A stretch of 64,000 nt of DNA from Owenia fusiformis (GCA_903813345.2 CAIIXF020000005.1:37763375-37827374); one strand, 5' to 3'. Positions 33,501 through 46,304 are shown, counted from the stretch's first letter. Numbers and translations: made by a program. Notes: generated by a model from the letters alone, not told the origin.

Positions 33501-35674
33501 TGCATGTACCAGTTCATTAAGGGGAATGAGTCCAGGTAGATTTACAATGGGGAACAAACCAGATGTATAAGATAACTTAAGGAGTAACATAAAGTTCAAT
33601 AACTGAAAAGAGGCCATTTTGGCTCAGACCCTTTCTTAAAATATAGATTTTAATCATCCTTTTTTGAATCATAAATAATATAACTTTATGTCACCCTAAA
33701 GGGAAAGTCTCTGTAATAATGATCTAATAATGATAACAGGTCATTATGAATTAAATTAAGAGACTGTTCTCTTAATGCAAATGGATAATATGTTAAATTC
33801 AACTTTCTAAACTTTTGAACAAAGGGATTGCATACACATAACAGTGATGTCAACTATTGTTGCTATGTAAACACTAGAAAACTAATAATAATGAAAAAGT
33901 GAGATAAACTATACAAAAAGACTAAAAAGTATATCTACATGTAGACCATTACATTATAGACATTTTAGGAAACAGTTAAACCTCACATTACAATACTCAC
34001 CCAGTTTCCCTATTGTTCACAAAGTAATAGGGGAATAGCTTTAGTATATAATTTATCATATGAGTATTATATGAGGCATTATAACAGTCATGACAAGATG
34101 TGACAACCTGGTTGCTATAAGAAAAGTGTTACCACATGCACCATACACCGACAGTGAATGTTGAATACCACAGGAAATTCTGGTGACCAAAATGGTGACT
34201 ATTACAAGTCACCACTTGTCGTTGGTAACAACATATGGTAACATAATCAAAATCATTATAAATGTTGGATTATTAATATTGCTGTATTAGCGTGAAATAT
34301 GATTATATGTGAATTAAAATTGATTTATTGTTACAGTGAATGTTCTTGGATTAATCAGTATGTCATCTTACTTGGTTGGTGACTTTCCTTTCTTGGATGG
34401 TGGGGGAGTCTCTTGAGGTGGTGGTGTTGGTTCCTTCTCTTCTAGCTCTTTATTCTTCTCTTCAAAATCTTCTTGTAGTTTCTTTATCTCATTGCTTGAG
34501 TGTAAAACTGAACAATGACATTTCCAGTAAATGTTTTTCTTTTTGCAAATGAAAATTGACTAGATTGATGATGTCATAACAAAATACATGTACATGTACT
34601 ACTATATTACTGCGTAAATTAGCAATTTAGTTATGATTTACCATAATGATCTATTGATGTTCTAAATATCACTGTGATAGAAAAACCTTAATTTAAATCA
34701 TCATGTTTTTGAAATATCATTTAAATACATTTACAAACCTGACTAAAGTGTCTGCTTCACTCTGGTTGGTGGGATCCAGGAAGTGAAGCTTATCATTGAG
34801 AGTGTCATTGATGTATCCAACAGCAGCTGTGACTGAATCTTTCTTTTCCTGCATCTCTTCATCAATATCTTCTATCTTAGCAGCCTCAGACAAACGACTG
34901 TTCGGACTGTTTGATGTACTACTAGCCACCAACTAAAGGTTTTAATCCAAACAAAGTCAAATGCACTGTTAATATTGTTGTTTGATGTGTACCATAAATG
35001 CATTCAAGAGAAAACCATTGTGGAAATTTATCAAGAATATGAATTGTTACAAACTATAAATAATTTACTGATACTGTAATACCACAATATATTACAAACT
35101 ATTTTTTTAGTTTTCCTGGGACTACGCATATTTTAGAAATTGTATCTGAGTAATGGAAACAAATTACCTTTTCAAAGTTTTTAATCTTGCAATACACCTC
35201 TGTTTGTAAGGTTGGCTGTCCTTTGCTGTCTAATGCCTCCATAGCTTTCACCTATTAACAAAACATTGAATGGCTTATTGGACAAGATACAAGATAATGA
35301 ATTATATTATAATTTATCATTTGTAACACCATTTGTAAATGATACACATGCAATATGTAACTTGTAAGTAAATGTAATTACAGTTTCTCATGAAGAGTCT
35401 GATGTAATCAACATTATACTGGTACTGTACATGTACTTGAAATTTACTGGAATGACAGAAAAATGTTGCTTACTTTATTTATAGTTGGAGTTTTTGCATA
35501 ACCTTCAAAATAATTAGCTACATGTCCATAAACATCTTCAGGGTCATCATAAAACATGGAATTTAGTAGTTCTTCCATCTTTTTAGGCACTCCATTTTCG
35601 CTGTAATACTCCACTGCTCTTTGTTTCAATTCATAGAGCTCCTTTGCCTCCCTGGAGTTACTTGGTCGGGCCAT
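27539..35674 (-). CDS. ENO4: Enolase-like protein ENO4
   Basis: Twelve exons in transcript order: 35674-35474, 35251-35168, 34932-34739, 34494-34372, 33104-32939, 32332-32204, 31917-31855, 30069-29905, 29345-29220, 28638-28557, 28235-28051, 27772-27539 (583 aa; human about 628). ENO4 is an enolase relative needed in the mouse sperm flagellum. The N-terminal block (ELKQRAVEYYSENGVP, EDVYGHVANYF) is ENO4-specific. A proline/lysine linker (PPPQETPPPSKK) comes before the enolase core: DKGKYEV, PSVIGLIDPLRK, AETPDTFIVDLAVGL and GAPCRGERIAKLNRL. Several residues matching catalytic enolase positions are changed (see findings). The C terminus ends in a PPPPP and Glu/Lys tail. Frame is kept at all junctions, but exon 3/4 needs a weak acceptor (AAG|CAATG). 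Confidence 0.92.
28700..28795. repeat. GTGACATTTTGCATGTTAAT repeat, copy 4, inverted (ENO4 intron)
   Basis: ATATGCAAAATGTCACC, CTGTCATTTGTTACAGACAC, CAACCACCAACTG and AAAAAAGTTGGAGACTATAA are the reverse-complement order of copies 2 and 3. Confidence 0.6.
30358..30529. mobile_element. 172-bp CAGTAAAACC MITE (ENO4 intron)
   Basis: CAGTAAAACCTGTTTAAATGG at the left and CAGGTTTCACTG at the right, each next to TA (30356-30357 and 30530-30531). Interior GTTCCACTT and GGAGGTGTT repeats match the family. Confidence 0.8.
32378..32876. mobile_element. 499-bp CAGTARAACC MITE, fullest copy (ENO4 intron)
   Basis: Left TAGTAAAACCTGTCTAATCC and right ATACAGGTTCTACTG flanked by TA. Sub-terminal inverted motifs are GTTCAGATTAGGAGGTGTTC and GAACACCTGGCTAATCCGAAC (minus-strand view). 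No transposase. CAG..CTG ends with TA flanks suggest a pogo/Tigger-like parent within Tc1/mariner; this class is inference. Confidence 0.8.
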
Positions 35675-37539
35675 GTTGACTACAGTTTGTATCTGTAAAT
35701 TTAAATGGTCTCAGTTAGACACCTATGACCTTCAGAGTATGATACACCAAACACTGCAGGATGATGATCAGATTATGAAATTTATAATTGACATATCAGA
35801 CCGTCAGATCATCAGGTCTTTTCATTTGAAAGGTGACAATTGCAGAATTTTGAGTGTTTACTTACATATATAACATATGCAGTCAAATAATCTAACAAAT
35901 AAATAATATGTTCTTCAAACAACTCAGATCTGTTTAGGCATAGTACAATAGGTACCAGACAGCCTGAGACTATAAAAGGTGGCATAAGCATCACAAACTA
36001 TAGCACAGGCTGGTATCGAAAGATTTGTCCGCTGTGACGAGCATGCTATTTTTCATAAAAACACTTAAGAATGCTTCACGATTTATTTTTTAACTCATAT
36101 GTTTCGTTATATCAACGATAATTACTTACTCCATGCAATGGATATATCATTTGCGTGTAACCTTCACTTCTGTTTGAAGTCCAATAACGCTAGGAGTAAA
36201 ATCTATTAAAAACGGCGAGAGAGTATCAAACTCTAAAATGTACCATTTCTTTTTTAACTTTTTAATGGCATGATATAGTGACACGATAATATAACATATG
36301 TTTTAAGCATAACTCTGAATGTATTAATGAGATATTAATGCATTGGGTCTTTTTGATTTTTTTAATAAAAAATAATATTAATATTTTTTGTCCGCTGTGA
36401 TGGAGCATTTTCACAGTTCACGTTTGCAACTGCTCCGTCACAGCGGACAAAAAAATTAAACATTATTTTTTATAAAAGAATTAAAAAGACCAAATACATC
36501 AACATCTCATTTATACCTTCATAGTTATGCTGAAACCATGTGTAAATATTATCGTGTCACTATATCGTGTCATTAGAAAGTTAAACAAGAAATGGTACAT
36601 TTTGAAGTATGATACTCCGGCGCCATTTTCAATAGCTTTTCTTCCCAGCGTAATTGGACTTCAAACAGAAGTGAAAGTTACCCGCAAATGATATATCCAT
36701 TGCATGGAGTAAGTAATTTTGTATGGTATAACGAAACATATGAGTTGAAAAATAAATCGTGAAGAATTCTTAGTGTTTTTATGAAAAATAGCATGCTCCG
36801 TCACAGCGGACAAATATTTCGATACCAGCCTGTGATAGGCTAGATCTAATCTATATAAACAAAACAAACGGGAACTTCAAATAACACTGCTTCTTCTTCG
36901 AAAAACAGTAAGTTTTCTGATGAGGTTATAGGTTGCACTGTTTGACAGGTTAACTATCGTAGATGTCAGCTGATGATACGAATTCCTGTGTGACCTGTGA
37001 TTTTTGAATTTCCTATTTTTATTTTCATTTGTAGTGAATTGTCATTTTACCCCAATTTTACCAAGAAAATAGAGTTTGATGAATTATGCACTTAATAGCG
37101 CTAAGACTAGTGGTGGCATCATATTTTGCATAAGGGGTATAACAATGTAGTAAGCTGTAAAAATGTCTTACTGTATTTTAAATTCTTGACTCAGACCGCC
37201 ATATTGAATCGTCGCTACTAGCGACCAAAGTCTCGTTTGTTTCAACTTCGATATCTACATAGTTGGGAAATAATTTGAATACTTCTACCAATCAAATGAT
37301 ACTTTGTGATATAATAGATACTTAAGAGAAGTTTGAATGCCATTGCTTTCGCCCTTACATTTCAAATGAAAGATCTCGACAAGTCTCGTTTATTGGACCG
37401 GAAGTTAGCAGGTGCTTGGCGGCGAGAAAACAAACTTTGTAAAATTTAGAATAAAATCGAAGAAGTATTGAAAACAGTCCTTAATTTACTATAAGATTAC
37501 TATAAACCCCCACTAGCGTGACAAAGGCACTCCAGGGAT
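35675..37539. other. Divergent intergenic region between ENO4 and ANKRD53
   Basis: 1.87 kb between the two start codons, so it should carry both promoters. It holds the 831-bp palindrome at 36004-36834 and, 315 bp before the ANKRD53 ATG, the 15-bp palindrome GTCGCTACTAGCGAC (37211-37225). No other gene is seen. Confidence 0.6.
36004..36834. mobile_element. 831-bp near-complete palindrome with ATAG flanks
   Basis: Ends CACAGGCTGGTATCGAAA and TTTCGATACCAGCCTGTG, flanked by ATAG on both sides (36000-36003 and 36835-36838). The arms (about 380 bp each) are reverse complements with modest divergence and meet near 36420. TTTGTCCGCTGTGACGGAGC-like motifs occur four times: at both outer ends and, inverted, on both sides of the centre. 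This suggests two head-to-head copies of a smaller element. Confidence 0.85.
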
Positions 37540-40500
37540 ATGTCGGAAGGCGGTGGAAGGAGCCAGGGTCACTCCAAGAGTCCCCAGGGCCAGGGTCAAA
37601 CAAGGAGGAGAGTTATCAAAGTTGAAAAGAAGATAGCTGATGATGAATTCATGGCAGCAGCCATAGGGGATGTTGATTGGCTGAGACAGAGTGTCAAAGA
37701 CTCAAGAGGGGGAGCAGTACAGTTTGATAAAAATGTAAGGATTAGTCAAAAATCCCATGAACATCTAGGTCTACTAGCCTCATTAGACTGTATCCTTCGT
37801 CTGAATAAATATTCAGACCGAATATTATATTCCGTCTGTTGGATACATACTACTAGCCTCATGCATCAGCATATGCTTGGCAGTGTGCAGTGGTATTTTT
37901 GTGTGAGATGGATTTAATTTCGCTATTCGCAATTGTGGTAAAATGGACTGTACTTGATTTCCCAAGAATTTGTTAAATTTGTTATTACCTTGGTCCTTGG
38001 ACTAGTGCATTTCAGTTACCTTCTTCTAAGGCTGCTGTATCGTGGCCTTCGTCCAAAGATAAATTCCTACATGTATAACGGGTCATGTCGTAATCAAAAA
38101 ATTTGAAATTAAATGTCTGTCATTTCAATATCTCATCAAGGAGCCAAACCAGCCCCGTTTTAATTAATGATTTATTTATCTGGTGATATTAAGTGAAATC
38201 CAGATGAAAGTACAACATGTATGTTGCTTTTATACTAAATTGTTGATCAGCATGATTGCCATACTGTGTGATGAACAGTGTCCATTATCCCTCGCCATCA
38301 TTTCAGCTTTTGATTAAAGAGCTTGCCAATGCCCTCTGGCTAAAATGCAATGCAACTATTTACAATAACATGTATTCTTATACATGTAATCATATACTAT
38401 ATAATCTAATGTTGTCTTACAGTTTATGATGTAGAAGTACTAGTATTTAATGATAATTCATTTAGATTATTTAAATGTTTTAGTTGAAAGCCCATGAAAA
38501 AACAAAACAATTTCGATCATCATAGCTTCTACCTGAAGCCTACATGTAGCTTCTCCAAATTTCCACCTCTCGCCAGAGCACATACATGTAGTTCTTTCTT
38601 CCGAGTCTCCTTCTACTCGGTGTCCGTGAACAAAATCTCCAGGGAAAATTAAAATTGGCTCAAAAAGGGGTTGGAGTCACACCTATAACTTGGATATGCC
38701 AATATGTATAGCTAGAGTATAAGGAGGCAATATTCACATTCTATGCATATTGAGGAGCCTGAACTGAATACTTAGTTACTTACTATACATTCAATTTGAA
38801 CTTTTTTCCAGGGCTTAGCAGCAATACATTTAGCAGCAATACATGGCCGACTAGATTGTCTGAAGCTACTGATTGAGAAGTACCACATAGATGTGAACTT
38901 GGCCAGTGCCGCAGGCTGGAGGCCTATACATGTTACCATCAGCAACCAGACTGGAAAGAGGTCCTATAACTGTTTAGAGTACCTACTGGACCAGGGAGCT
39001 GATGCATCAGTGTATGTGAAACCTTTAGTTTTTTTTAAGTTTAATGCTAAATATATATGTACAACATGTATGTACATTATTCTCGGAGATGAGTCGAGGA
39101 GTTTGAAAAAATGCCAATCAAGCCAAATGGATAAAAGAGCACCAAAACTTCAAAAGATATTAGCTATGGATCTCATAATGATATGACTTGATACAACCTG
39201 GTTTTAATCAATTACTTATGATCTCTGATTTTGTATGTTACAGTGTAAATGATGATGGGATCACTCCTGCCCACCAGGCAGCCTCAGAAGGACATGTCCA
39301 GTGTCTGAAGGCCCTCATAGAGGTTGGGGCAAAGATCAATGAGAAGGACTGCAGAGGACACACACCCATTGACTTGGCTAAACTCTGGGGCCATAGGAAA
39401 TGTGCCAGGTAAATACTAGTTAGATAATGATCAGACCTGCCAACCTGCCATTTTTATGGATTCTTTTTTCCCAAAAATATTCATTTGTATATCTCTTGTT
39501 CAAATGTGTAAATTCCTCATACCCAAGCTTTGTTGGAATTCTGAATAATTTTGAAGGGAAATTATCAGAAAATTGAATAAAAAGTAAAAAAGATGTCTCT
39601 CACATCACCTGTAACTACATAAAACATATAAGATGTTTACAAACTCTTCACCAGTGCTATGTTTATTAAAGCTTTATAGGTTAGTTACCTTGCAAAATGA
39701 TATTTTAGGTCAGGAATGAAGACCTTAAACCTCCAGACCTGAAATACTTATCCACTTTTGATTGGCTTTAATTGTTTATGTGCGCATATTTATTTCTTCA
39801 AAATCATAGACACAACTGATATTAGAATATTAGTCTTACAGTTCAGTTACCGGAATGCTTCAAACCCCCTCCCTATCTACTACCCTATGTTATATAGAAT
39901 GGGGTGGAGGAACAGGGGCTTAATGCAGGACTATGCAAATAATGGGTGAATTGCCATTCCCATGCTAAATAGTACAGAGGATCTAGTCATAGTTGATCAA
40001 ATTTAGTTACTTAATAAATAACTAAGTTTATATGGCTTTACATTTTGTGTGTGTTTTATTTCCAGGTTACTAGCTGCAGAGACCTGGCATCAGGAACGAG
40101 AATCAGTTGCCAAGGAGATGAACCAATTAAAGAAAATACAAATGCAGAATGCTCTTAAAGAAATAGAAGATGGGGAACACCTTGCAGCAGATAAAGAATT
40201 CTATGGACAAGTTGCTTTTGAAAACTGGACAAATGATAAGGGATTAACTAAAAAAGCAACAGGACCTGACAAAAAGAAGCTTGAGGAAGAAAAGATCCAA
40301 AGGAGGAAAGAAAGGGCAGAACAAGAGAGGTTAAAACAGGAGAAAATAAAGGAAGAGCAGGAAGAGTTAAAGAGGCAAGAGGAGGCAAGGGAGGCATTGC
40401 TGAAAGCTAACAGCTTCAGACCTCCAACAGGCAGTATTCTAGCAAGGCGTGACGACAATGATCAAAAGCCACCACCAAGTGGTAGACGTGTCCAAGTTGT

Positions 40501-41311
40501 TTCTAAGAAACAAGATGGTGATGGACAATCCCTTGAGCCTGCCAGTGTGAGAGATGCAGTATCCCCAAGAGCGCATTCAGTGGCATCAGCAAGTGAACAT
40601 GATTTAGGACTCTATGAAAGAGCTGACTCTTCAAAATCTAAAAACACTAAAAGTGTTTCATCAGAACGAAGAAAAAAACGAGAACCAGCTTTTAAAAATC
40701 CTAAAAAATGGAATAAGTGGTACACGCTTCCCGAGATGGAATATGAAGCTAACCTTAAGGATGTGTACCCCAGGGACAATTTCACCAAGTTGCCAACCCA
40801 CAGATCATTCCCACATGAACTACTTCCAGGGGCTGGGAAACCAGCCAGTGCCTTCAGTCCAAATGACCGGAAAAAGGTGATCAATAAAAAATATCGGCAT
40901 CCTAATCTTCCTCAAGATGTTATGGATGAATTACTTTCAAAAGACCCTAAAATCATGGCTGATGACCCTCTGAACCCAACAAAGCGATCAGTCCTATTCC
41001 AATGTAAAAACATTGTCGATGCACAAAGCAAGAAAAAATATGACTTGGATGAAGTGCCTGCTCGGTCTGAGACAATGTTTCACTTGTCGGATGATATGCA
41101 CTCTGAACTATTTCAACAGGGTCTTGAACCTGTAAAAACATATCGTACAAGTATGACTCAAAGTACGAACATTTCAGGCATCTCGAACTGGTCAACTAAT
41201 GAACGGTTAGACATTGCACGTATGCTTGAGCGAATGGGAGGAGATAAGTATGAATTTCCGAAAATTAAAGGAGAATCATATGATATAAATTTTGGTCAAT
41301 TTGTTATATAA
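37540..41311 (+). CDS. ANKRD53: ANKRD53 orthologue (ankyrin repeat protein)
   Basis: Exons 37540-37734, 38812-39011, 39244-39408 and 40066-41311 (601 aa; frame kept). Human ANKRD53 is a mitotic spindle-associated ankyrin protein. A basic N terminus (KVEKKIADDEF) precedes AAAIGDVDWLRQSV and about three ankyrin repeats (residues about 64-185: GLAAIHLAAIHGRLDCLKLL, GWRPIHVTISN, GITPAHQAASEGHVQCL, GHTPIDLAKLWGHRKCARLL). The block WGHRKCARLL plus a following charged helix matches ANKRD53 from memory. Residues about 255-301 form a Lys/Glu-rich coiled coil. A conserved tail contains NPKKWNKWYTLPEMEYE. The large last exon holds two thirds of the protein. A likely poly(A) signal is AATAAA at 42087. 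Confidence 0.88.
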
Positions 41312-42339
41312 TATAATCATTTAAACAATTGCACATGTACTTGTTACATGTGTTAACATGGCCAGATGTCCTTATTTGCCAGGATCAGTGGTGTGCCACT
41401 GCCTATGTGCATGACCCTAGCTACCTTACTTGACCTCATGAATGCATGTACTCAGTCTGACAGACTGCGGTAACATGCTACACAGGTAGATAATGAGAAA
41501 ATGTTGTTTATTATTGATTTACCCTTGGAGCCCTGGATGTATTGATTTCTGTGTCTGGTGGTGAATAGAGTTGGAATAATATTTCTGCATCTATGTTTTT
41601 TATTAGCTGATGAATCACTATATGAAAAAATGTATTGATGCATTAATTTTGTAAAATCTCTCTCTGCTTATATTTTGCAAGATGAACATATGTTTTTGCT
41701 TTCTATAAGAACAACATAGAGGTACATGTGTTCTATCCATTAAATGGAATCACTGTAAAATATATACCGTCTAGTATTAGTTTCATCATCATGAAAATTT
41801 ATTTATTTTTCAATGGGGAACTTTACATTGTGCAAGTTAGTAATTTTAACATCAATATCAATGGAAAAATTGAAACAGTCAATTTTATGAAGCAAAGCTG
41901 AAAATATGACCTAAACATTCAGAACACATGAAAAAAGCATGCATTGCATAATATATAAAATGTTGGACTGTATACGGTTAAAAACCTCATGTTATGAGAC
42001 TATACAATTAGTGAAACGAAAATCGTGTTCAGGTCATGTTCATCAGATAGTTTTAATCATGTTGAAATATTGCTTGGCCTTCAGACAATAAAACTGTTGC
42101 TAGAGGCCTAATGAATAGTTTATTGTTTTTATAACCTTTTTGTTATTCACACTGTTCAGTCTCCTTCAGTGTATTGGTTTCAAGTTCAAGACCATATCCT
42201 CTAAACAACAAGCAAAAGTACATAGGCCCAGGAACATGTAAAATTAGTGCAAAATCAAAGTGTGTCTGATCAGAGCCTGATTAACCCATTTTGATTTATC
42301 AGACTGAGAGTTACATCTATTCTAATGGATAGCAGACCT

Positions 42340-42510
42340 GTACCCACAGCCAGGGTGGAGTTAGGGGAGCTCCCTGGCCATAAATTCTTTCAAAACCATG
42401 CAGTTTTTCACCATTTTGAGCACATTTTGCATGATTTTTTGCCCAAACTATTAACCCCCCCCCTTGAAAAAAGCTCCACCTCCCCCCTCTGGTAAAAGCT
42501 GGCTACAGGC
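42340..42510. mobile_element. Degenerate GTAGCCAGGG-type MITE
   Basis: ACAGCCAGGGTGGAGTTAGG at the left and AAAGCTGGCTACAGGC at the right, with inner TTCTTTCAAAACCATGCAGT shared with copies at 45890 and 54850. Confidence 0.5.
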
Positions 42511-42903
42511 AAGGATAGTAGAGAATGTGGATCCGACAATGTGATTAACCGATTGGAAAAACTTTTGCATTAATTATACCATGGGCTTTCAATTAACATG
42601 TTCCACGAGTATAAATGAAAATAGACTGGCCACCCAGCATATGTTACAATCCTGAGGCGCTTTCTTGAATTGTTTATTGCAACATGTTGTTGGGAGTCAG
42701 GTTAGAGTGTCTTTACACACACAATATTTATGGGATTTTACTTTTAACTTACAAAAAAAGAAGAAAAGTTGTTTACTTGTGGTGGGTTAGATATTTATGA
42801 GGTAATAAAAGTAAGGTGAGAATATGTTACATCTTTGTCTGTACCTTAATTATTAGTGTGATGATGGGTGTGTTTATCACTAAAACACAGTATGATGAAA
42901 CAT

Positions 42904-43026
42904 AGTCTTGCTACAAGCCATTGTGACTCCCCCCCCCCCCGAAGCCATTGTGACTCGCCCCCCCCTCCAAGTGTGAGAAGGTGTGTAGACAAATAGAGGA
43001 GTGTCACAGAGGCTTGTAGCAAGACT
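42904..43026. repeat. Small inverted repeat with poly-C interior
   Basis: AGTCTTGCTACAAGCC at the left and GGCTTGTAGCAAGACT at the right are exact inverted repeats. Inside, GCCATTGTGACTC is repeated with runs of 8-13 C. Confidence 0.7.
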
Positions 43027-45418
43027 AGATGAAACGGTGTGATGTCTAAACCAGTTTTTAGGTTTTCACGTCCAAATAACTCCTGTAACTAATGATTTAA
43101 AAAACTGGTCTGTAGCAAATTCATTTATATTGCCTCACATTTTGTTCATTAAAGCAAGCCACAACCTGATAAAGAATAAGATTAAGCTTCTTGACAAAGC
43201 ATTTATATGCAAGACTTCCTTCTGATCATTTTATACTTATACATTTAGTTTAATGCTTCTTGAACATGTTCTCATTTGAAAAGTTGACCTTGAGGGGGTT
43301 CAAGAAACTTGATGCAATAAAGTTTTTGAGTTAATTAACCTATTCATTCCAGTTGGTCTACCCTAGCTCATTAATAATCATTGTACATGTGTTTCCTCTG
43401 ACAATGTAGATCAAGGTGTGTCTGACTTGACTTTAGAGTAGTCGGGATGCACTTTTAATGTCAAGGATGTTTGTTAAATGCCAAGGAGACGATTACAAAT
43501 TCCAAGTTACAAGGAAGCAAAAAACTAATATCTAACAGTTAAATGGTCTTTGGAACATGTGATGTCACATGTTTAGGTTTCTTATTTCTCTGCGATCACT
43601 TTGATTTATGTTTTTTTTAACTCAAAAGTATATAATTCTATTCCACCTCAGGTGCGTACTATTGTTTATTTTTTATTTATATTGACATTTCAAGAGGTTT
43701 TATGTCAGGTAACCATTCAAAATGACTTTTGAATCACGCCACTGTGTCGAGGTGAACTTCTGAAAGCCCTGGTATATTATTAATTGTAGGCACAGGAAAT
43801 ATCAAATGAATGGGCTTTTGTTTTCATGCTATGAATGATTGATATTCACACACTGATATTCACACGGCAAATGTGTTTATGGGGAGTAAGTCAACCACCT
43901 CTCTATTTTACTGCAATTCACTTCTGTTGGTAAAGTAAATCCTCATTTTTATAGATGTTTGAGTTCAATTTTAACCAATGAGGGATATTATGTACATGTA
44001 TATATTGGCATTTTATTTATGGATGGTATGGAACAAGTATGCATTTGAGACTTCATTGTATTTTAGTTAGTACTACAGACACTATGTTCAATCTATTATG
44101 AACATAGTGGCAGACTGTTGTGGAATGCTCTAGTGATGATAAGTGCATGATGGGCTTACACAATGATATTTTGTTTGATAAGTTGATAAATTCATTCATA
44201 TTAATGACATTGCTTGTCTTTGTCTATGCATTTTAATTGCATACTTCCAATTGACAATCAGATTTATTTATTTATAGATAACAGTAACACACTACATATA
44301 ATTAATTCTGATTAGTTGTGAACTTTAGCTGTACCATGTTCATAGCATGTTCAGACCAGGATTATGTAAAGATATCATATTTAAATAAACACAAATGATA
44401 TGTGATTCTTATTTGGTTGCTTAAATAATTAAAACATTATTTGACATTACTTTAACCTTCAAATTCAGCTATGTCAATATCTAGATATACTTTGAGAAAT
44501 TGGCCAGTTGCCACCAGGTTTGTTTCCCCTGAATTCCCTTACATTAAATGCTTTCATCTCTGCTATAAAATGTGTTGCTAGATTTTAGCCAGGGGTAACT
44601 TGTCAAGGGTTCTCCATTAAAGAGACAGTGAGTCATTATTTCTTTTTTTAAAAACTGAAATAAGCATCTCCATTTCATTCCATGTTTGTAATGTATAGGA
44701 TAGGGTTGGGGGTTGGGCTTGGAAGATTTTTGGGAGAAAACCAAGTTTTTCAAGGTTGTCTACCTCAAATTCTTGTTTATTTATAGATAATTGTATGTAA
44801 AGTTCCAAATTGTAGACCAGTGGAAACCTTACATGTATAGCATGGGAAAACTCACATGTAGGCTGTTTTAAATTGAAAATATCAACAACCTACTCTTGAT
44901 CTGTTTATGTCCAGTTGTTTGGCTGACCTGGTCATTTCAGTTTACTATTTGCATTAGTCTCACTCATGATTGGTATCATCGAGGGGTCAGTCAGGCAATC
45001 AGATCAGCTGAGCAGTGCATGTTAGTACACATGAATAAAATGGGAAAAGCATGATGAAATCATGGCAAATTGTCCTCTTCTTGACAGGATGACTTATATG
45101 GTGGTACAGTGCATGGAGAGCATGGGCAAAAGGGAAATCAACATTGTGTTGAAAGTGCTTTTTCATTTGGTGAATTCAGAATTTTCCCAATTCATACATA
45201 TGGTATTTGGGATTGCATGGTCGTTTAAAATTACAGTGTATTGGTTTTCAATTTAAATATTTGGATACATGAGATTTATAAATATTAAATAAATTGATTT
45301 CAAAATTGAAAACAGAGAAGTTCTTAAAAGTGGAGGGTAAGATTATATGATTTTTGCAATGAAAAAGCACTTTCAACACCATTTGAAACTGTATACAATG
45401 AAAGGCATTGGGACATAT

Positions 45419-45755
45419 TAAAGAGAGAATCAGATATAGCGAGAAGGCCTAACAAAAAATTGTTTCAATTTTAGAATATTTCTGGCTCATGTCATTCTTT
45501 GTCATGTCTATTTTGTGAAAATCCCCAAAGTGCACACTTAATTTAAGGTAAACTTAAGATTTTTACAATAATGTGTTATTTTCTATAAGAATGGTAACCA
45601 TTCTTATTATTTGGGAGAATTTAAACATTTTTCACCTATTTCTGCACTTTGAATCCATGATAACTTTACCAATTTATAATATATCGTGAATCTTTTCGGA
45701 GATATTGTAATTGAGATTGTAAGGAATAGATTGGTGGGTCAATCGTACATGTTGC
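45419..45755. repeat. Direct repeat, copy A
   Basis: AAGAGAGAATCAGAT, AAAGTGCACACTTAATTT, ATGGTAACCATTCTTATTAT and AAGGAATAGATTGG occur here in the same order and orientation as at 48990-49272, with about 10-15% divergence by eye. Confidence 0.75.
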
Positions 45756-45889
45756 TTGTAATTTTGTCACCCCTATATATCTGATTCTGCCTTTAACCAA
45801 GAATGATGGCATAATATTTAATTTAATTCAAATTTTAATGATCCTTGACAGCACAAAGCAGCACAATCCCATAAAGCATACATGTATGC

Positions 45890-46304
45890 CAGGCCCGTAG
45901 CCAGGGGGGGTTGATAAGTTCTTTCAAAATCATGCAGTTTTTCATACAGTTGGGGACATAAATAAATGACAGGTGGATTTGCTGAAGTGAGGATTTCCCA
46001 TGTTAAAAATAATAAGAGAATTTACAAGAGGCCATAAATCAGTGGATGAGATTATACAAAATGTAAAATATACAAATTTTAAGGGATATGTATCTAGACA
46101 ATATTGGAAATTATGGGCTTTCAGACCACCATAATTAGGAAATGGTGATCGAAAATCGACCTGTCATTTATTTTTGTCCCCAACTGTAATTCTGAGCACA
46201 TTTTAAGTGAGTTTGGCCATTTTTGAACCAAAATTGTCAAAAGTGAACCCCCCTGGAACATTTCAAAAGTGAACCCCCCTTGGCAAATCCTGGCTACGGG
46301 CCTG
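45890..46304. mobile_element. 415-bp MITE with CAGGCCCGTAGCCAGGG ends
   Basis: CAGGCCCGTAGCCAGGG at the left and CCTGGCTACGGGCCTG at the right are matching inverted ends. TATGC flanks both sides (45885-45889 and 46305-46309). Shares ATCATGCAGTTTTTCA with other copies. Likely hAT-like by its ends; no protein. Confidence 0.75.

Noticed and set aside
40201-40884. Antisense and alternate frames inside ANKRD53 exon 4
   Set aside because: Shadows of the 1246-bp coding exon; no independent support.
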